From: Streptacidiphilus neutrinimicus
GTDB lineage: Bacteria > Actinomycetota > Actinomycetes > Streptomycetales > Streptomycetaceae
Direction: 5' to 3'
DNA length: 64,000 nt
Assembly: GCF_000787815.1 (NCBI RefSeq)
Contig: NZ_BBPO01000020.1
Span: 51,991 to 115,990 of the forward strand
Every line of letters begins with the position of its first letter. Position 1 is the stretch's first letter. The notes beneath the pieces were generated by a model. It saw only the letters and a program-made list of their open reading frames with translations, searched no databases and was not told the DNA's origin. Below are positions 46,253 to 54,442 of this stretch, in pieces. Position numbers and translations under genes: made by a program.

Positions 46253-47086
46253 ATGCCGGGCCGCCCCCGCATCCTGTTCGTGACGGACCTCGCCTACCAG
46301 GCCCGGGGCCGGCGCTACTGCGACGAGGACATCTTCCTGACCTCGCGCCTGCGGACCGAGTTCGACCTCGCCCTGTGCCACCCGCTCGACGCCGCGGCGA
46401 TGTTGGACGTGTTCTCCGCGGTGGTGGTCCGCAACAGCGGCCCGGTGCTGCGCTACCGGGCCGCATACGAGGCGTTCCGGCGGGTGGCCGCCGCGCGCGG
46501 GACCCGCGTCTACAACCCGCTGACGGGTCGTGGGGACATGGCCGGCAAGCAGTACCTGCTGGAGCTGACCGCCGCCGGGTACCCGGTCATCCCCACCGTC
46601 GACCGACCGCAGGACCTGGGCGGTCTGCCCGAGGCCGCGGAGTACGTGGTCAAACCCAAGATCGGCGCCGACTCCATCGGGATGAGGGTGCTCCCCCGGG
46701 AGCGGCTGGGCGGGCTCGCCTACGGCGAGATCCTGGTCCAGCCGAGGATCGACTTCCGCTACGAGGTGTCGTTCTACTTCGTCGACGACGTCTGCCAGTA
46801 CGCCCTCTACGCTCCCGACCCCGAGCGGCGCTGGGACCTGCGGCCCTACGAGCCGACCGAGGCCGACCTCGCCTTCGCCCGCCGCTTCGTCGACTGGAAC
46901 ACCCTCGACCACGGCATCCAGCGGGTGGACGCCTGCCGCGACCAGGACGGCCGACTGCTGCTGGTCGAGCTCGAGGACCTCAACCCCTACCTGTCCCTCG
47001 ACCTCCTCCCCGACCCGACCCGCGACGCGTTCGTGACCGCCATGGCGGCCTCCCTGCACCGCTTCCTCGCGACGACGCTGGCCTGA
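46253..47086 (+). CDS. ATP-grasp-fold protein
   Basis: This 277-aa protein resembles glutathione-synthetase-like ATP-grasp enzymes. It starts RPRILFVTDLAYQARGRRYC. YVVKPKIGADSIGMRVL carries the Lys and glycine-loop region that clamps ATP. LVQPRIDFRYEVSFYFVDD gives the central sheet, and RLLLVELEDLNPYLSL the C-terminal Glu/Asn metal site. ATP-grasp enzymes form amide or ester bonds between a carboxylate and an amine or thiol. No peptide-synthesis partner is adjacent. CCGAGAGGTGCACC precedes the ATG at 46253. Confidence 0.8.
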   Translation: MPGRPRILFVTDLAYQARGRRYCDEDIFLTSRLRTEFDLALCHPLDAAAMLDVFSAVVVRNSGPVLRYRAAYEAFRRVAAARGTRVYNPLTGRGDMAGKQYLLELTAAGYPVIPTVDRPQDLGGLPEAAEYVVKPKIGADSIGMRVLPRERLGGLAYGEILVQPRIDFRYEVSFYFVDDVCQYALYAPDPERRWDLRPYEPTEADLAFARRFVDWNTLDHGIQRVDACRDQDGRLLLVELEDLNPYLSLDLLPDPTRDAFVTAMAASLHRFLATTLA

Positions 47087-47294
47087 CGTCCCAGGCCGAC
47101 GCCCGCTCCGGGGGTGAGCCCGTTCCACGCGGCGGCCCAGGCCGTGACCGCCCGCGGCAGGCGCGGTCCGGCGGGCTGTCCGTTCCGGTCCACCCGTGTC
47201 CGCCCTGCCGTGCAGGGGTGACCGAGCGCACGTTGACGCGTCCGGCCCGCGGGCGGTGCGATGCCGGGGACGACACGCCTCGAAGGAGATGCGC

Positions 47295-47804
47295 ATGACC
47301 AGTGCCGGCCGTGAGTCCGTCTCCGTCCGGACGGAGATCGCCGCCGCGCCGGACGCCGTCTGGGCCGCCGTCAGCGATGTGACGCGCATGGGCGAGTGGA
47401 GTCCCGAGTGCACCGGCGCCGACTGGCGCGGCGCCCCGGCCGGTCCGGTGCTGGGCGCGCGCTTCCGGGGACGCAACCGCAAGGGCGGCATCCGCTGGAG
47501 CACCGTCTGCCGGGTCGTCGAGGCCGAGCCGGGACGCGCCTTCGCCTGGGACGTCAGCTTCGGACCGATTCCCGTCGCCCGCTGGGGATTCCGCCTCACC
47601 CCGGGCGACCCGGACGGCGGCGCGACCCTGGTGGAGCAGTTCTGGCAGGACCGCCGCGACCGGCTCAGCGCCTGGACGACGGAGACGGTGCTGCGCACCG
47701 GCGACCGCGCGGACTGGAACCGCCGCAACATGACGCTGACGCTCGCCGCACTGAAGCGCTCACTTGAGGCCGACCCGGCGGCAGCCGCCGCACAGGACCA
47801 CTGA
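47295..47804 (+). CDS. SRPBCC (START/Bet v1-like) family protein
   Basis: This 169-aa protein has the polyketide-cyclase/dehydrase-2 pattern: SVRTEIAAAPDAVWAAVSDV, TRMGEWSPECTGADW, and GFRLTPGDPDGGATLVEQFW. It forms a hydrophobic ligand pocket; ligand and activity are unknown. GAAGGAGATGCGC precedes the ATG at 47295, with another in-frame ATG at 47289. It follows the ATP-grasp gene by 208 bp on the same strand. Confidence 0.87.
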   Translation: MTSAGRESVSVRTEIAAAPDAVWAAVSDVTRMGEWSPECTGADWRGAPAGPVLGARFRGRNRKGGIRWSTVCRVVEAEPGRAFAWDVSFGPIPVARWGFRLTPGDPDGGATLVEQFWQDRRDRLSAWTTETVLRTGDRADWNRRNMTLTLAALKRSLEADPAAAAAQDH

Positions 47805-47995
47805 CGACCGGGGCCGGCCTGGCCTCGTTGTTCACCCGTTCAGCGGTACCCCCGACCCGGCGGCGGCGTTCGCCATGGCCCTCGCCGGGCGTGGTGACGG
47901 GTGCGGAGCGACAATCCAAGGACAGAGCATCGCTTGCTGCCGAGCGGCGACGCCGCTGAAAGCAGCACCCCGTCATCCGAACCGAAGGGGTTGCC

Positions 47996-48475
47996 ATGGC
48001 GGTTGTGACGCCAACCCGCACGCGCGAAGTCGTCCCTTGGCACCGGGTGGTCCCACCCCGGCACCTGTGGTGGGCGGACCAGCGGGAGGCCCTCGGCTAT
48101 CCGCTTCTCGTCATCGGTCTGTGGTTGTTCATCACGGTCGTGGTTCTCGGCTACCCGCTGACCTACCAGGCCCAGGAGGCCCACCTCAACGAGACCATGG
48201 TCGGTATCGTGATCTTCTTCAACGGCCTCGCCCGCCTGGTGCGCACGCCCACCAGGACCAGCGACGTCATCGTCGGTCTGTCGGGAGCGTGGCTCGTGAT
48301 CGCGCCCTTCGCCGTGGGCTACACCCACCACTCCGAAGCCGGCCGGGCGGCCGCGAACGACATCGTGACCGGAGGGATCCTGATCCTCCTGGCCGTCTAC
48401 AGCGTGCTCGCGCAGGCGGTCTCGGAGCGGGCCCGGCCGGGTGCGAAGCGAGAGGCTGTGTCCGCCACGAGCTGA
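47996..48475 (+). CDS. SPW-repeat membrane protein
   Basis: This 159-aa integral membrane protein has about four helices, including LGYPLLVIGLWLFITVVVLG and IVIFFNGLARLVR. The segment VGLSGAWLVIAPFAVGY is the SPW-type repeat (usually S-x-W-L-x-x-x-P). GAAGGGGTTGCC precedes the ATG at 47996. Such proteins are common in actinomycetes; function is unknown. It is upstream of the ABC exporter pair but 178 bp away. Confidence 0.85.
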   Translation: MAVVTPTRTREVVPWHRVVPPRHLWWADQREALGYPLLVIGLWLFITVVVLGYPLTYQAQEAHLNETMVGIVIFFNGLARLVRTPTRTSDVIVGLSGAWLVIAPFAVGYTHHSEAGRAAANDIVTGGILILLAVYSVLAQAVSERARPGAKREAVSATS

Positions 48476-48527
48476 CGGCGCGACACCGCGTTCCGGCGTC
48501 TGCTCTCGCGGCGACGTAGGGCTACCC

Positions 48528-48575
48528 CTACCCAGGACCCGGTGCTCCGCCCTACCTCGGACCCGGTGACCCGCC
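48528..48575. repeat. two imperfect 24-bp direct repeats upstream of the ABC pair
   Basis: Units at 48528-48551 and 48552-48575 share CTACC and GGACCCGGTG and differ at a few positions. They lie about 80-130 bp before the ABC ATPase start and could be a regulator-binding site or promoter duplication. A similar TAGGGCTACCCCTA palindrome-like element precedes them. Confidence 0.6.
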
Positions 48576-48653
48576 CCATGGTTCCGGGGATGCTTCTCCA
48601 ACAGGCTGGACACACAAGGACGCAAGCCCGTGTCGAGCCTCAGGAGAACCCCA

Positions 48654-49442
48654 GTGACCACGTCCGTATCGAGCCCCCCGGCCCAGGGCAGCGGCTCGCG
48701 CACGTCCGTCGCGGCCCGCGCCCGCGGGCTCACCAAGGCGTATGGCAGCGGCGAGACCCGAGTGGTCGCGCTCGACGCGGTGGACGTCGACATGCCCCGG
48801 GGGCGTTTCACCGCGATCATGGGCCCCTCCGGGTCCGGCAAGTCGACGCTGATGCACTGCCTGGCCGGTCTCGACACCGCCACCAGCGGGCAGATCTGGG
48901 TCGGCGATACCGAGATCACCAAGCTGCGGGACAAGCGGCTGACCCGGCTGCGCCGCGACAGCATCGGCTTCGTCTTCCAGGCGTTCAACCTGCTCCCGAC
49001 GCTGACCGCGCTGGAGAACATCACGCTGCCCATGGACATCGCCGGTCGCACGCCCGACCGGGAGTGGCTGGACCGCGTCGTGACGACCGTCGGACTGGCC
49101 GGACGCCTCAAGCACCGCCCGGCGCAGCTCTCCGGGGGCCAGCAGCAGCGCGTCGCCGTGGCCCGCGCCCTCGCCGCCCGCCCTGAGATCATCTTCGGCG
49201 ACGAGCCGACCGGCAATCTCGACTCGCGCGCCGGGGCCGAGATCCTCGGCTTCCTGCGCCGGTCGGTCGACGAGCTCGGGCAGACCATCGTCATGGTGAC
49301 CCACGACCCGGTCGCCGCCTCGTACGCCGACCGCGTGCTCTACCTCGCCGACGGCCGGATCGTCGACGAGATGCTCGCACCGACGGCGGACGCCGTCCTG
49401 GAACGGATGAAGTCCTTCGACGTGCGCGGGCGGACGTCATGA
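48654..49442 (+). CDS. ABC transporter ATP-binding protein (MacB/LolD type)
   Basis: This 262-aa ATPase drives the adjacent FtsX/MacB-type permease. It has Walker A GPSGSGKST, Q-loop VFQAFNLLPT, signature LSGGQQQRVAVARAL, Walker B IIFGDEPTGNLD and H-loop VTHDP. The GTG at 48654 is preceded by CAGGAGAACCCCA; a GTG at 48630 is an alternative. The stop overlaps the permease ATG (ATGA at 49439-49442), so the subunits are translationally coupled. Confidence 0.93.
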   Translation: MTTSVSSPPAQGSGSRTSVAARARGLTKAYGSGETRVVALDAVDVDMPRGRFTAIMGPSGSGKSTLMHCLAGLDTATSGQIWVGDTEITKLRDKRLTRLRRDSIGFVFQAFNLLPTLTALENITLPMDIAGRTPDREWLDRVVTTVGLAGRLKHRPAQLSGGQQQRVAVARALAARPEIIFGDEPTGNLDSRAGAEILGFLRRSVDELGQTIVMVTHDPVAASYADRVLYLADGRIVDEMLAPTADAVLERMKSFDVRGRTS

Positions 49443-52003
49443 CCGTGCTGCGAACCTCCCTGCGCAACTTCCTCGCGCACAAGGGCCGGATGGCCCTCTC
49501 CGCGGTCGCGGTGCTGCTGTCGGTGGCGTTCGTCTGCGGGACCCTCGTCTTCACCGACACCATGAACGCGACCTTCGACAAGCTGTTCGCGACGACCGCC
49601 TCCGACGTCACCGTCAGCCCCGCCAAGGTGGACAACGCGCAGCAGACCGGGACGCCGGACACCCTGCCCGCCTCGCTGCAGGCCCGGCTCGCGCGGGTTC
49701 CGGGCGTGGCCGCGGTCGTGCCCGAGGTCAGCAGCCAGCAGGCCACCGTCGCCGACGGCCGCAACCAGGACATCGGCTCCACGACGGGCGCGCCGACCAT
49801 CGTCGCCAACTGGAACCCGACCCAGACGAAGACCGTCACCGTCACCTCCGGCCACGTCCCGCTCGCACCGGGCGACGCCGTCGTGGACGCCGACACCGCG
49901 GCCAAGCACCACCTCGGCATCGGCGACACCCTCCGTGTCATCGCCGGTCCCGGCGACTTCAAGGTGACCATCGGCGGCATCGCCACCTTCAAGACCACCA
50001 ACCCCGGTGCGGCCGTCGTCTACCTCGACACCCGGACTGCGCAGCAGGGGCTGCTCGGCTCCCGCACCGCCTACACCGACTTCGCCCTCACCGCCGCGCC
50101 CGGCGTCAGCGACGACCAGCTCAAGACGCGGGTCGACGCGGCGATCGGCCGCGGCTACCAGGTGCAGACGGCCGCCGAACTGCAGGCCCAGAACCAGAAG
50201 GACATCGGCTCCTTCCTGGGCCCGATGAAGGACGTGCTGCTCGGTTTCGCCGGGATCGCGGTCCTCGTGGGCGTCTTCCTGATCGTCAACACCTTCTCGA
50301 TGCTGGTGGCCCAGCGCACCCGGGAGATCGGGCTGATGCGGGCCATCGGCGCGAGCCGTCGCCAGGTCAACCGCTCGGTGCTGGTCGAGGCGGTGCTGCT
50401 CGGCGTGGTCGGCTCCGTCGCCGGGATCGGCGCGGGCATCGGCCTCGCGGTCGGCCTGATCAAGCTCATGGGCGCGATGGGGATGCACCTGACCACCGCG
50501 GATCTGACGGTCAAGGCGGCGACGCCACTGATCGGCCTGACCGTCGGCGTCGTGGTGACCGTGGTGTCCGCCATGCTGCCGGCCCGCCGCGCCGGCGCGA
50601 TCTCCCCGATGGCGGCCATGCGCGACGCCGGCACGCCCGCCGACGCCCGTGCCGGACGCGTCCGTGCGGCGCTCGGGGTGCTGCTGACGGCGGCGGGCGG
50701 GACCGCGCTCGCCCTGGCCGCGACGGCGTCCTCCGCCTCGGCAGGCTCCGGGCTGCTCGCGGCCGGCGTGCTGCTGACGCTGGTCGGCTTCGTCGTCGTC
50801 GGCCCGCTGCTCGCCGGGCTCGTCGTGCGGGTCCTGGGCGCGGTCACGCTGCGCTGGTTCGGCCCGATCGGCCGCCTCGCGGAGCGCAACGCGCTGCGCA
50901 ACCCGCGCCGCACCGGCGCCACCGCCGCCGCGCTGATGATCGGTCTGGCGCTGGTCGCGGGCCTGTCGGTGGTCGGCGACTCGATGGTCGCCTCGGCGAC
51001 CGCCCAGATGGACAAGTCCGTCGGCGCCGACTTCATCATCCAGGCCGGGAACGGCGATCCGATCAGCCCGGCCGCGGCGAGGGCCGTCCACGCGGCCGGT
51101 CACCTGGCCCACGTCACCGACCGCACGGATGTCGCCGCGACGGTCACCGCCCCCGACGGCACGAAGGACAGGACGGTGATCGCGGCGGCCACACCGTCCT
51201 ACACCGACGACCTCCAGGCCAAGACCGTGCAGGGCAAGCTGATCGACGCCTACGGGCCCGGCGCGATGTCGGTGCCCGCCGGCTGGGCCAAGTCCCACAA
51301 GGTCACCCTCGGCACCCGGCTCGACGTCGCCTTCACCAGCGGGTCGACCGCGCGGCTCACCGTGGACGCGATCACCTCGGACGACACGGTCTTCGACAAG
51401 GGCGCGATGTACATGAACATCGCCGACGCGCGCAAGTACCTCCCCGCGGACCGGTTCCCCGCGAACGACATGATGTTCGCCGCGGCGATCCCCGGCCAGC
51501 AGAGCCAGGCGGCGGCCGCGCTCAAGGCCGCCACCGCGGACTACCCGCAGCTCAAGGTCCGCGACCAGGCCGACTACAAGGCCATGATCCAGCAGCAGCT
51601 CGACCAGCTGCTCAACATGATCTACGCCCTGCTGGCCCTCGCCATCGTGGTCGCCGTCCTCGGGGTGGTGAACACCCTCGCACTCTCGGTCGTCGAGCGC
51701 ACCCGCGAGATCGGGCTGATGCGCGCGATCGGGCTCTCCCGACGCCAGCTGCGCCGGATGGTCCGGCTGGAGTCGGTCGTCATCGCCCTGTTCGGCGCGG
51801 TGCTCGGCGTGGGCCTGGGCATGGGCTGGGGCGTCGCGGCCCAGAAGCTGCTGGCCCTGTCGGGGCTGGGCGTGCTGAGCATCCCGTGGACCACGATCGG
51901 CGTCGTCTTCCTCGGCTCCGCGCTGGTGGGCCTGCTGGCCGCGCTCTTCCCGGCCTTCCGCGCCGGCCGGATGAACGTCCTGAAGGCCATCGCCACGGAC
52001 TGA
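49439..52003 (+). CDS. ABC transporter permease (FtsX/MacB family, duplicated)
   Basis: This 854-aa permease has an N-terminal helix (MALSAVAVLLSVAFVCGTLV), a periplasmic-type MacB core domain, and an FtsX helix trio with TREIGLMRAIGASRRQVNRS. A second half repeats this layout, ending in TREIGLMRAIGLSRRQLRRM near residue 760. This 3+1+3+1 arrangement is typical of Gram-positive FtsX exporters for antimicrobial peptides, lipoproteins or cell-wall-active compounds. The substrate is unknown, and no sensor kinase is adjacent. Confidence 0.93.
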   Translation: MTVLRTSLRNFLAHKGRMALSAVAVLLSVAFVCGTLVFTDTMNATFDKLFATTASDVTVSPAKVDNAQQTGTPDTLPASLQARLARVPGVAAVVPEVSSQQATVADGRNQDIGSTTGAPTIVANWNPTQTKTVTVTSGHVPLAPGDAVVDADTAAKHHLGIGDTLRVIAGPGDFKVTIGGIATFKTTNPGAAVVYLDTRTAQQGLLGSRTAYTDFALTAAPGVSDDQLKTRVDAAIGRGYQVQTAAELQAQNQKDIGSFLGPMKDVLLGFAGIAVLVGVFLIVNTFSMLVAQRTREIGLMRAIGASRRQVNRSVLVEAVLLGVVGSVAGIGAGIGLAVGLIKLMGAMGMHLTTADLTVKAATPLIGLTVGVVVTVVSAMLPARRAGAISPMAAMRDAGTPADARAGRVRAALGVLLTAAGGTALALAATASSASAGSGLLAAGVLLTLVGFVVVGPLLAGLVVRVLGAVTLRWFGPIGRLAERNALRNPRRTGATAAALMIGLALVAGLSVVGDSMVASATAQMDKSVGADFIIQAGNGDPISPAAARAVHAAGHLAHVTDRTDVAATVTAPDGTKDRTVIAAATPSYTDDLQAKTVQGKLIDAYGPGAMSVPAGWAKSHKVTLGTRLDVAFTSGSTARLTVDAITSDDTVFDKGAMYMNIADARKYLPADRFPANDMMFAAAIPGQQSQAAAALKAATADYPQLKVRDQADYKAMIQQQLDQLLNMIYALLALAIVVAVLGVVNTLALSVVERTREIGLMRAIGLSRRQLRRMVRLESVVIALFGAVLGVGLGMGWGVAAQKLLALSGLGVLSIPWTTIGVVFLGSALVGLLAALFPAFRAGRMNVLKAIATD

Positions 52004-52036
52004 CAGGACCGGCGGGAAAGGGAGTTCAGGGGCGCC

Positions 52037-52075
52037 GGCCGCCCCCGGCGTCAGGCGCGACGCCCGGGGGCGGCC
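52037..52075. terminator. bidirectional hairpin terminator
   Basis: GGCCGCCCCCGGCGT (52037-52051) pairs with ACGCCCGGGGGCGGCC (52060-52075) with one bulged base and an 8-nt loop. It lies between the permease stop (52003, +) and overlaps the last codons of the kinase gene (52051, -). Confidence 0.7.
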
Positions 52076-52713
52076 AGTGCGTCCTTGACCTGCTGGGCGA
52101 CCCGGGCCGCGTCCTCGGGGCTGTTCACCACGTCGGTGTGGTTCATGTCCACGACGAGGACCTCACTGGCCGAGTAGTGCCGGTGCACCCAGTCGTCGTA
52201 GCCGGACCACAGGATCCGGTAGTACTCGACCAGGCTCTCGTCCTGTTCGAAGTCACGGCCGCGCAGCCCGATGCGGTGCAGCACCGTCTCGAAGTCCGCC
52301 TTGAGGTAGACCATGAGATCGGGGGCCTTGCGGTACGGCAGGCCGTCGATCTCGCGCATCATCTCGTCGAGCAGCCCCTCGTAGACCTGCATCTCCAGGG
52401 AGCTGATCCGGCCCAGCTCGTGGTTGACCTTGGCGAAGTACCAGTCCTCGTAGATGGAGCGGTCGAGGACGTTGTCGCCCTGCCGGTACGCCTCCTTGAT
52501 CGAGGCGAAGCGCGTCCGCAGGAAGTGCAGCTGGAGCAGGAAGGGGTAGCGCTTGGCCTGGATCTCCTCCGGGCGCGCCGTGTAGAACAGCGGAAGGATC
52601 GGGTTGTCCTCGACGCTCTCGTAGAAGACCTGGCTGCCGAGCGCCTTGGCGAGGACCTCGGCAACGCTCGTCTTGCCGATCCCGATCATGCCTCCGACGC
52701 AGATCACCGGCAT
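52051..52713 (-). CDS. deoxynucleoside kinase
   Basis: This 220-aa kinase phosphorylates deoxynucleosides in nucleotide salvage. It has the P-loop GGMIGIGKTS at the N-terminus, the catalytic/substrate Glu in VFYESVEDNP, the DRSIYED motif (ERS-like) at about residue 83, and the LID arginines in LHRIGLRGRDFEQDE. The family match is to bacterial dAK/dGK-type enzymes rather than thymidine kinase. The ATG at 52713 follows GTGAGGT. Convergent with the ABC permease across the shared hairpin. Confidence 0.9.
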   Translation of the reverse strand: MPVICVGGMIGIGKTSVAEVLAKALGSQVFYESVEDNPILPLFYTARPEEIQAKRYPFLLQLHFLRTRFASIKEAYRQGDNVLDRSIYEDWYFAKVNHELGRISSLEMQVYEGLLDEMMREIDGLPYRKAPDLMVYLKADFETVLHRIGLRGRDFEQDESLVEYYRILWSGYDDWVHRHYSASEVLVVDMNHTDVVNSPEDAARVAQQVKDALAAPGRRA

Positions 52714-52784
52714 ACCTCACTATCTCCCCGCTGTGCACCACCGCTCCGCGGCCAACGTGCAGCATAGATGACCGCGAAGGGGCG

Positions 52785-53789
52785 TCAGAACCGGACGGCG
52801 GCGGCAGCGGCGAAGTCTCCGGCGTGGGCGAAGCCCGCCAGGACCACCAGGTCACCGGGGCTGATCCGTCCCGCGCGAAGGGAGTGGTCGAGGGTGACCG
52901 GGATCGCCGCCCCGAAGAGGTTGCCGCAGGAGTCGAAGGTGTCGGGGTGGCGGTCCGCAGGCAGTCCCAGCGCCTCGCGCCAGTTGTGCAGGAAGGCCCG
53001 GTTGGGCTGGTTGGTGACCAGCAGGTCGATCCCGTCGGCGGGGACGCCGAGCCGGCCGCACAGCTCGCCGACCACCTGCGGCACCAGCGTGTTGCCGCGC
53101 TCCATGACCTGGGCGACGCCCTCCTCGGTGAAGCCGATCCGGAGCTGGGAGGTCCCCGGCTCCCAGTACCTGCGTCCGTCCTCCAGTTCGGCGACCATGT
53201 CGCCGCCGAACTCGGGGAGGTGGCGCGTCACGACCCCCAGCAGGGGCCGCTCGGCCGAGGTGGTCAGGTAGCCGACCCCGCAGCCGTCGCCGGGGATGGC
53301 CGCCTGGGCCAGCCCGCGCACGTCGGACTGGGTGAACAGCTGTCCGGCGGCGCTCTGCGCGTTGCAGATCAGCGCCGAGCGGGCGTCCGTGCCGGTGAGG
53401 AGGGTCCGGGCGAGCTCCAGCATCTGCACGAAGGAGGCACAGCCTGCGTTCGCGACGTCGATCAGCCAGCGCGGCCTGAGACCGAGCCGCCTGGCGATCT
53501 CGGTTCCGGCCCCCACGAACGGGATGTCGGGGAGTTGGCTGTGGACCAGCAGCACGTCGACCGACCGGATCTCCTTTCGCCCGTGACGCTCGATCAGGGG
53601 CTGCACCGCGGACTCCACCAGGTCGACGTTGGTCTGACCCGGGGCCACGTGGTGCCGCAGGGCCGGTACCCGGAACATCGGGCTGTGGCGCAGCTTGTCC
53701 TCCGCGCCGGGGTACTCGGTGTAGTACGCGGCGGGCACGCCGTCGCCCGGCAGGTAGCCGGCGACGTCCGTCAGGCTGACCGTGGTCAC
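52785..53789 (-). CDS. KAS III (FabH)-like protein with Cys-Asn-Asn instead of Cys-His-Asn
   Basis: This 334-aa thiolase-fold protein aligns along its length with 3-oxoacyl-ACP synthase III. The nucleophile is Cys117 (DVANAGCASF). The family His of PHQAN is replaced: the segment reads LLVTNQPNRAF with Asn260. The third residue is kept as Asn290 (DSCGNLFGA). FabH decarboxylation normally needs His plus Asn, so this protein may do acyl transfer or condensation without decarboxylation. Its GTG start overlaps the SRPBCC stop (GTGA), the last cistron of a four-gene operon. Confidence 0.88.
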   Translation of the reverse strand: MTTVSLTDVAGYLPGDGVPAAYYTEYPGAEDKLRHSPMFRVPALRHHVAPGQTNVDLVESAVQPLIERHGRKEIRSVDVLLVHSQLPDIPFVGAGTEIARRLGLRPRWLIDVANAGCASFVQMLELARTLLTGTDARSALICNAQSAAGQLFTQSDVRGLAQAAIPGDGCGVGYLTTSAERPLLGVVTRHLPEFGGDMVAELEDGRRYWEPGTSQLRIGFTEEGVAQVMERGNTLVPQVVGELCGRLGVPADGIDLLVTNQPNRAFLHNWREALGLPADRHPDTFDSCGNLFGAAIPVTLDHSLRAGRISPGDLVVLAGFAHAGDFAAAAAVRF

Positions 53790-54442
53790 CGGGCCTCCGT
53801 GGTACGCGGCGGCGCGGAGGAGACCGGCTGCCCGGCGCGATGCCGGTGTTCCAGGATGGCTTTGAGATTGGCCAGTTCCACGGTGTGGCCCGCGTAGAAG
53901 AGGGGCCAGAAGTCACCGACCCAGGGCCGGTCCGGGCGGGGGGCGAGCTCGGGGTGGGGGTTGCGGTCATAGTACGGATGGCGGCAGTTGGTCCAGGTGA
54001 CCACCGATCCCGGCCGGTTCAGCACCAGTTGGGCCGGGATGACGCGCATGAGGTACACCATCCACAGGTCGTCGCCCTGGTCCCAGGCGCAGTGGTAGTC
54101 CACGGTCCGCGCCGCGGCGGACGCCTCGACCCGGCAGTAGATCGGGGTGTCCCGCTCCAGCAGGTCCTGGCCGACCCACAGGCCGGGCGAACCGGTCGGG
54201 CGGAAGCCGCGCAGGCTGAACGTCCACTCCTCCAGGTGGTGGCCTTGGCGCAGGTAGTCGTACACCTCGTCGGGAGGGCAGTCCACGTGGGCCTGGATGG
54301 TGCAGTACTGCCCGTGGACCTCCTCGTGCGTGTAGGCGGGCTTGGTCAGCTCGGAGCACCGGGCAAGCAGTTGCTCCTGGTCGGTGTGCTCCACCCGGAT
54401 CAGGCCGGGTATCTCAGCCAACGTGGGCGTGGGCGCGGTCAT
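53786..54442 (-). CDS. SRPBCC family protein (operon with KAS III-like and ThDP genes)
   Basis: This 218-aa protein has a START/Bet v1-type core. The middle reads IQAHVDCPPDEVYDYLRQGH (family start of the fold), then EEWTFSLRGFRPTG, VDYHCAWDQGDDLWMVYLMR and GSVVTWTNCRHPYYDRNPHP. Such proteins bind or cyclise hydrophobic intermediates. It overlaps the ThDP gene's end by 29 bp and the KAS III-like gene by 4 bp, so the three are translationally coupled. The ligand is unknown but likely the product handled by the neighbours. Confidence 0.8.
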   Translation of the reverse strand: MTAPTPTLAEIPGLIRVEHTDQEQLLARCSELTKPAYTHEEVHGQYCTIQAHVDCPPDEVYDYLRQGHHLEEWTFSLRGFRPTGSPGLWVGQDLLERDTPIYCRVEASAAARTVDYHCAWDQGDDLWMVYLMRVIPAQLVLNRPGSVVTWTNCRHPYYDRNPHPELAPRPDRPWVGDFWPLFYAGHTVELANLKAILEHRHRAGQPVSSAPPRTTEAR

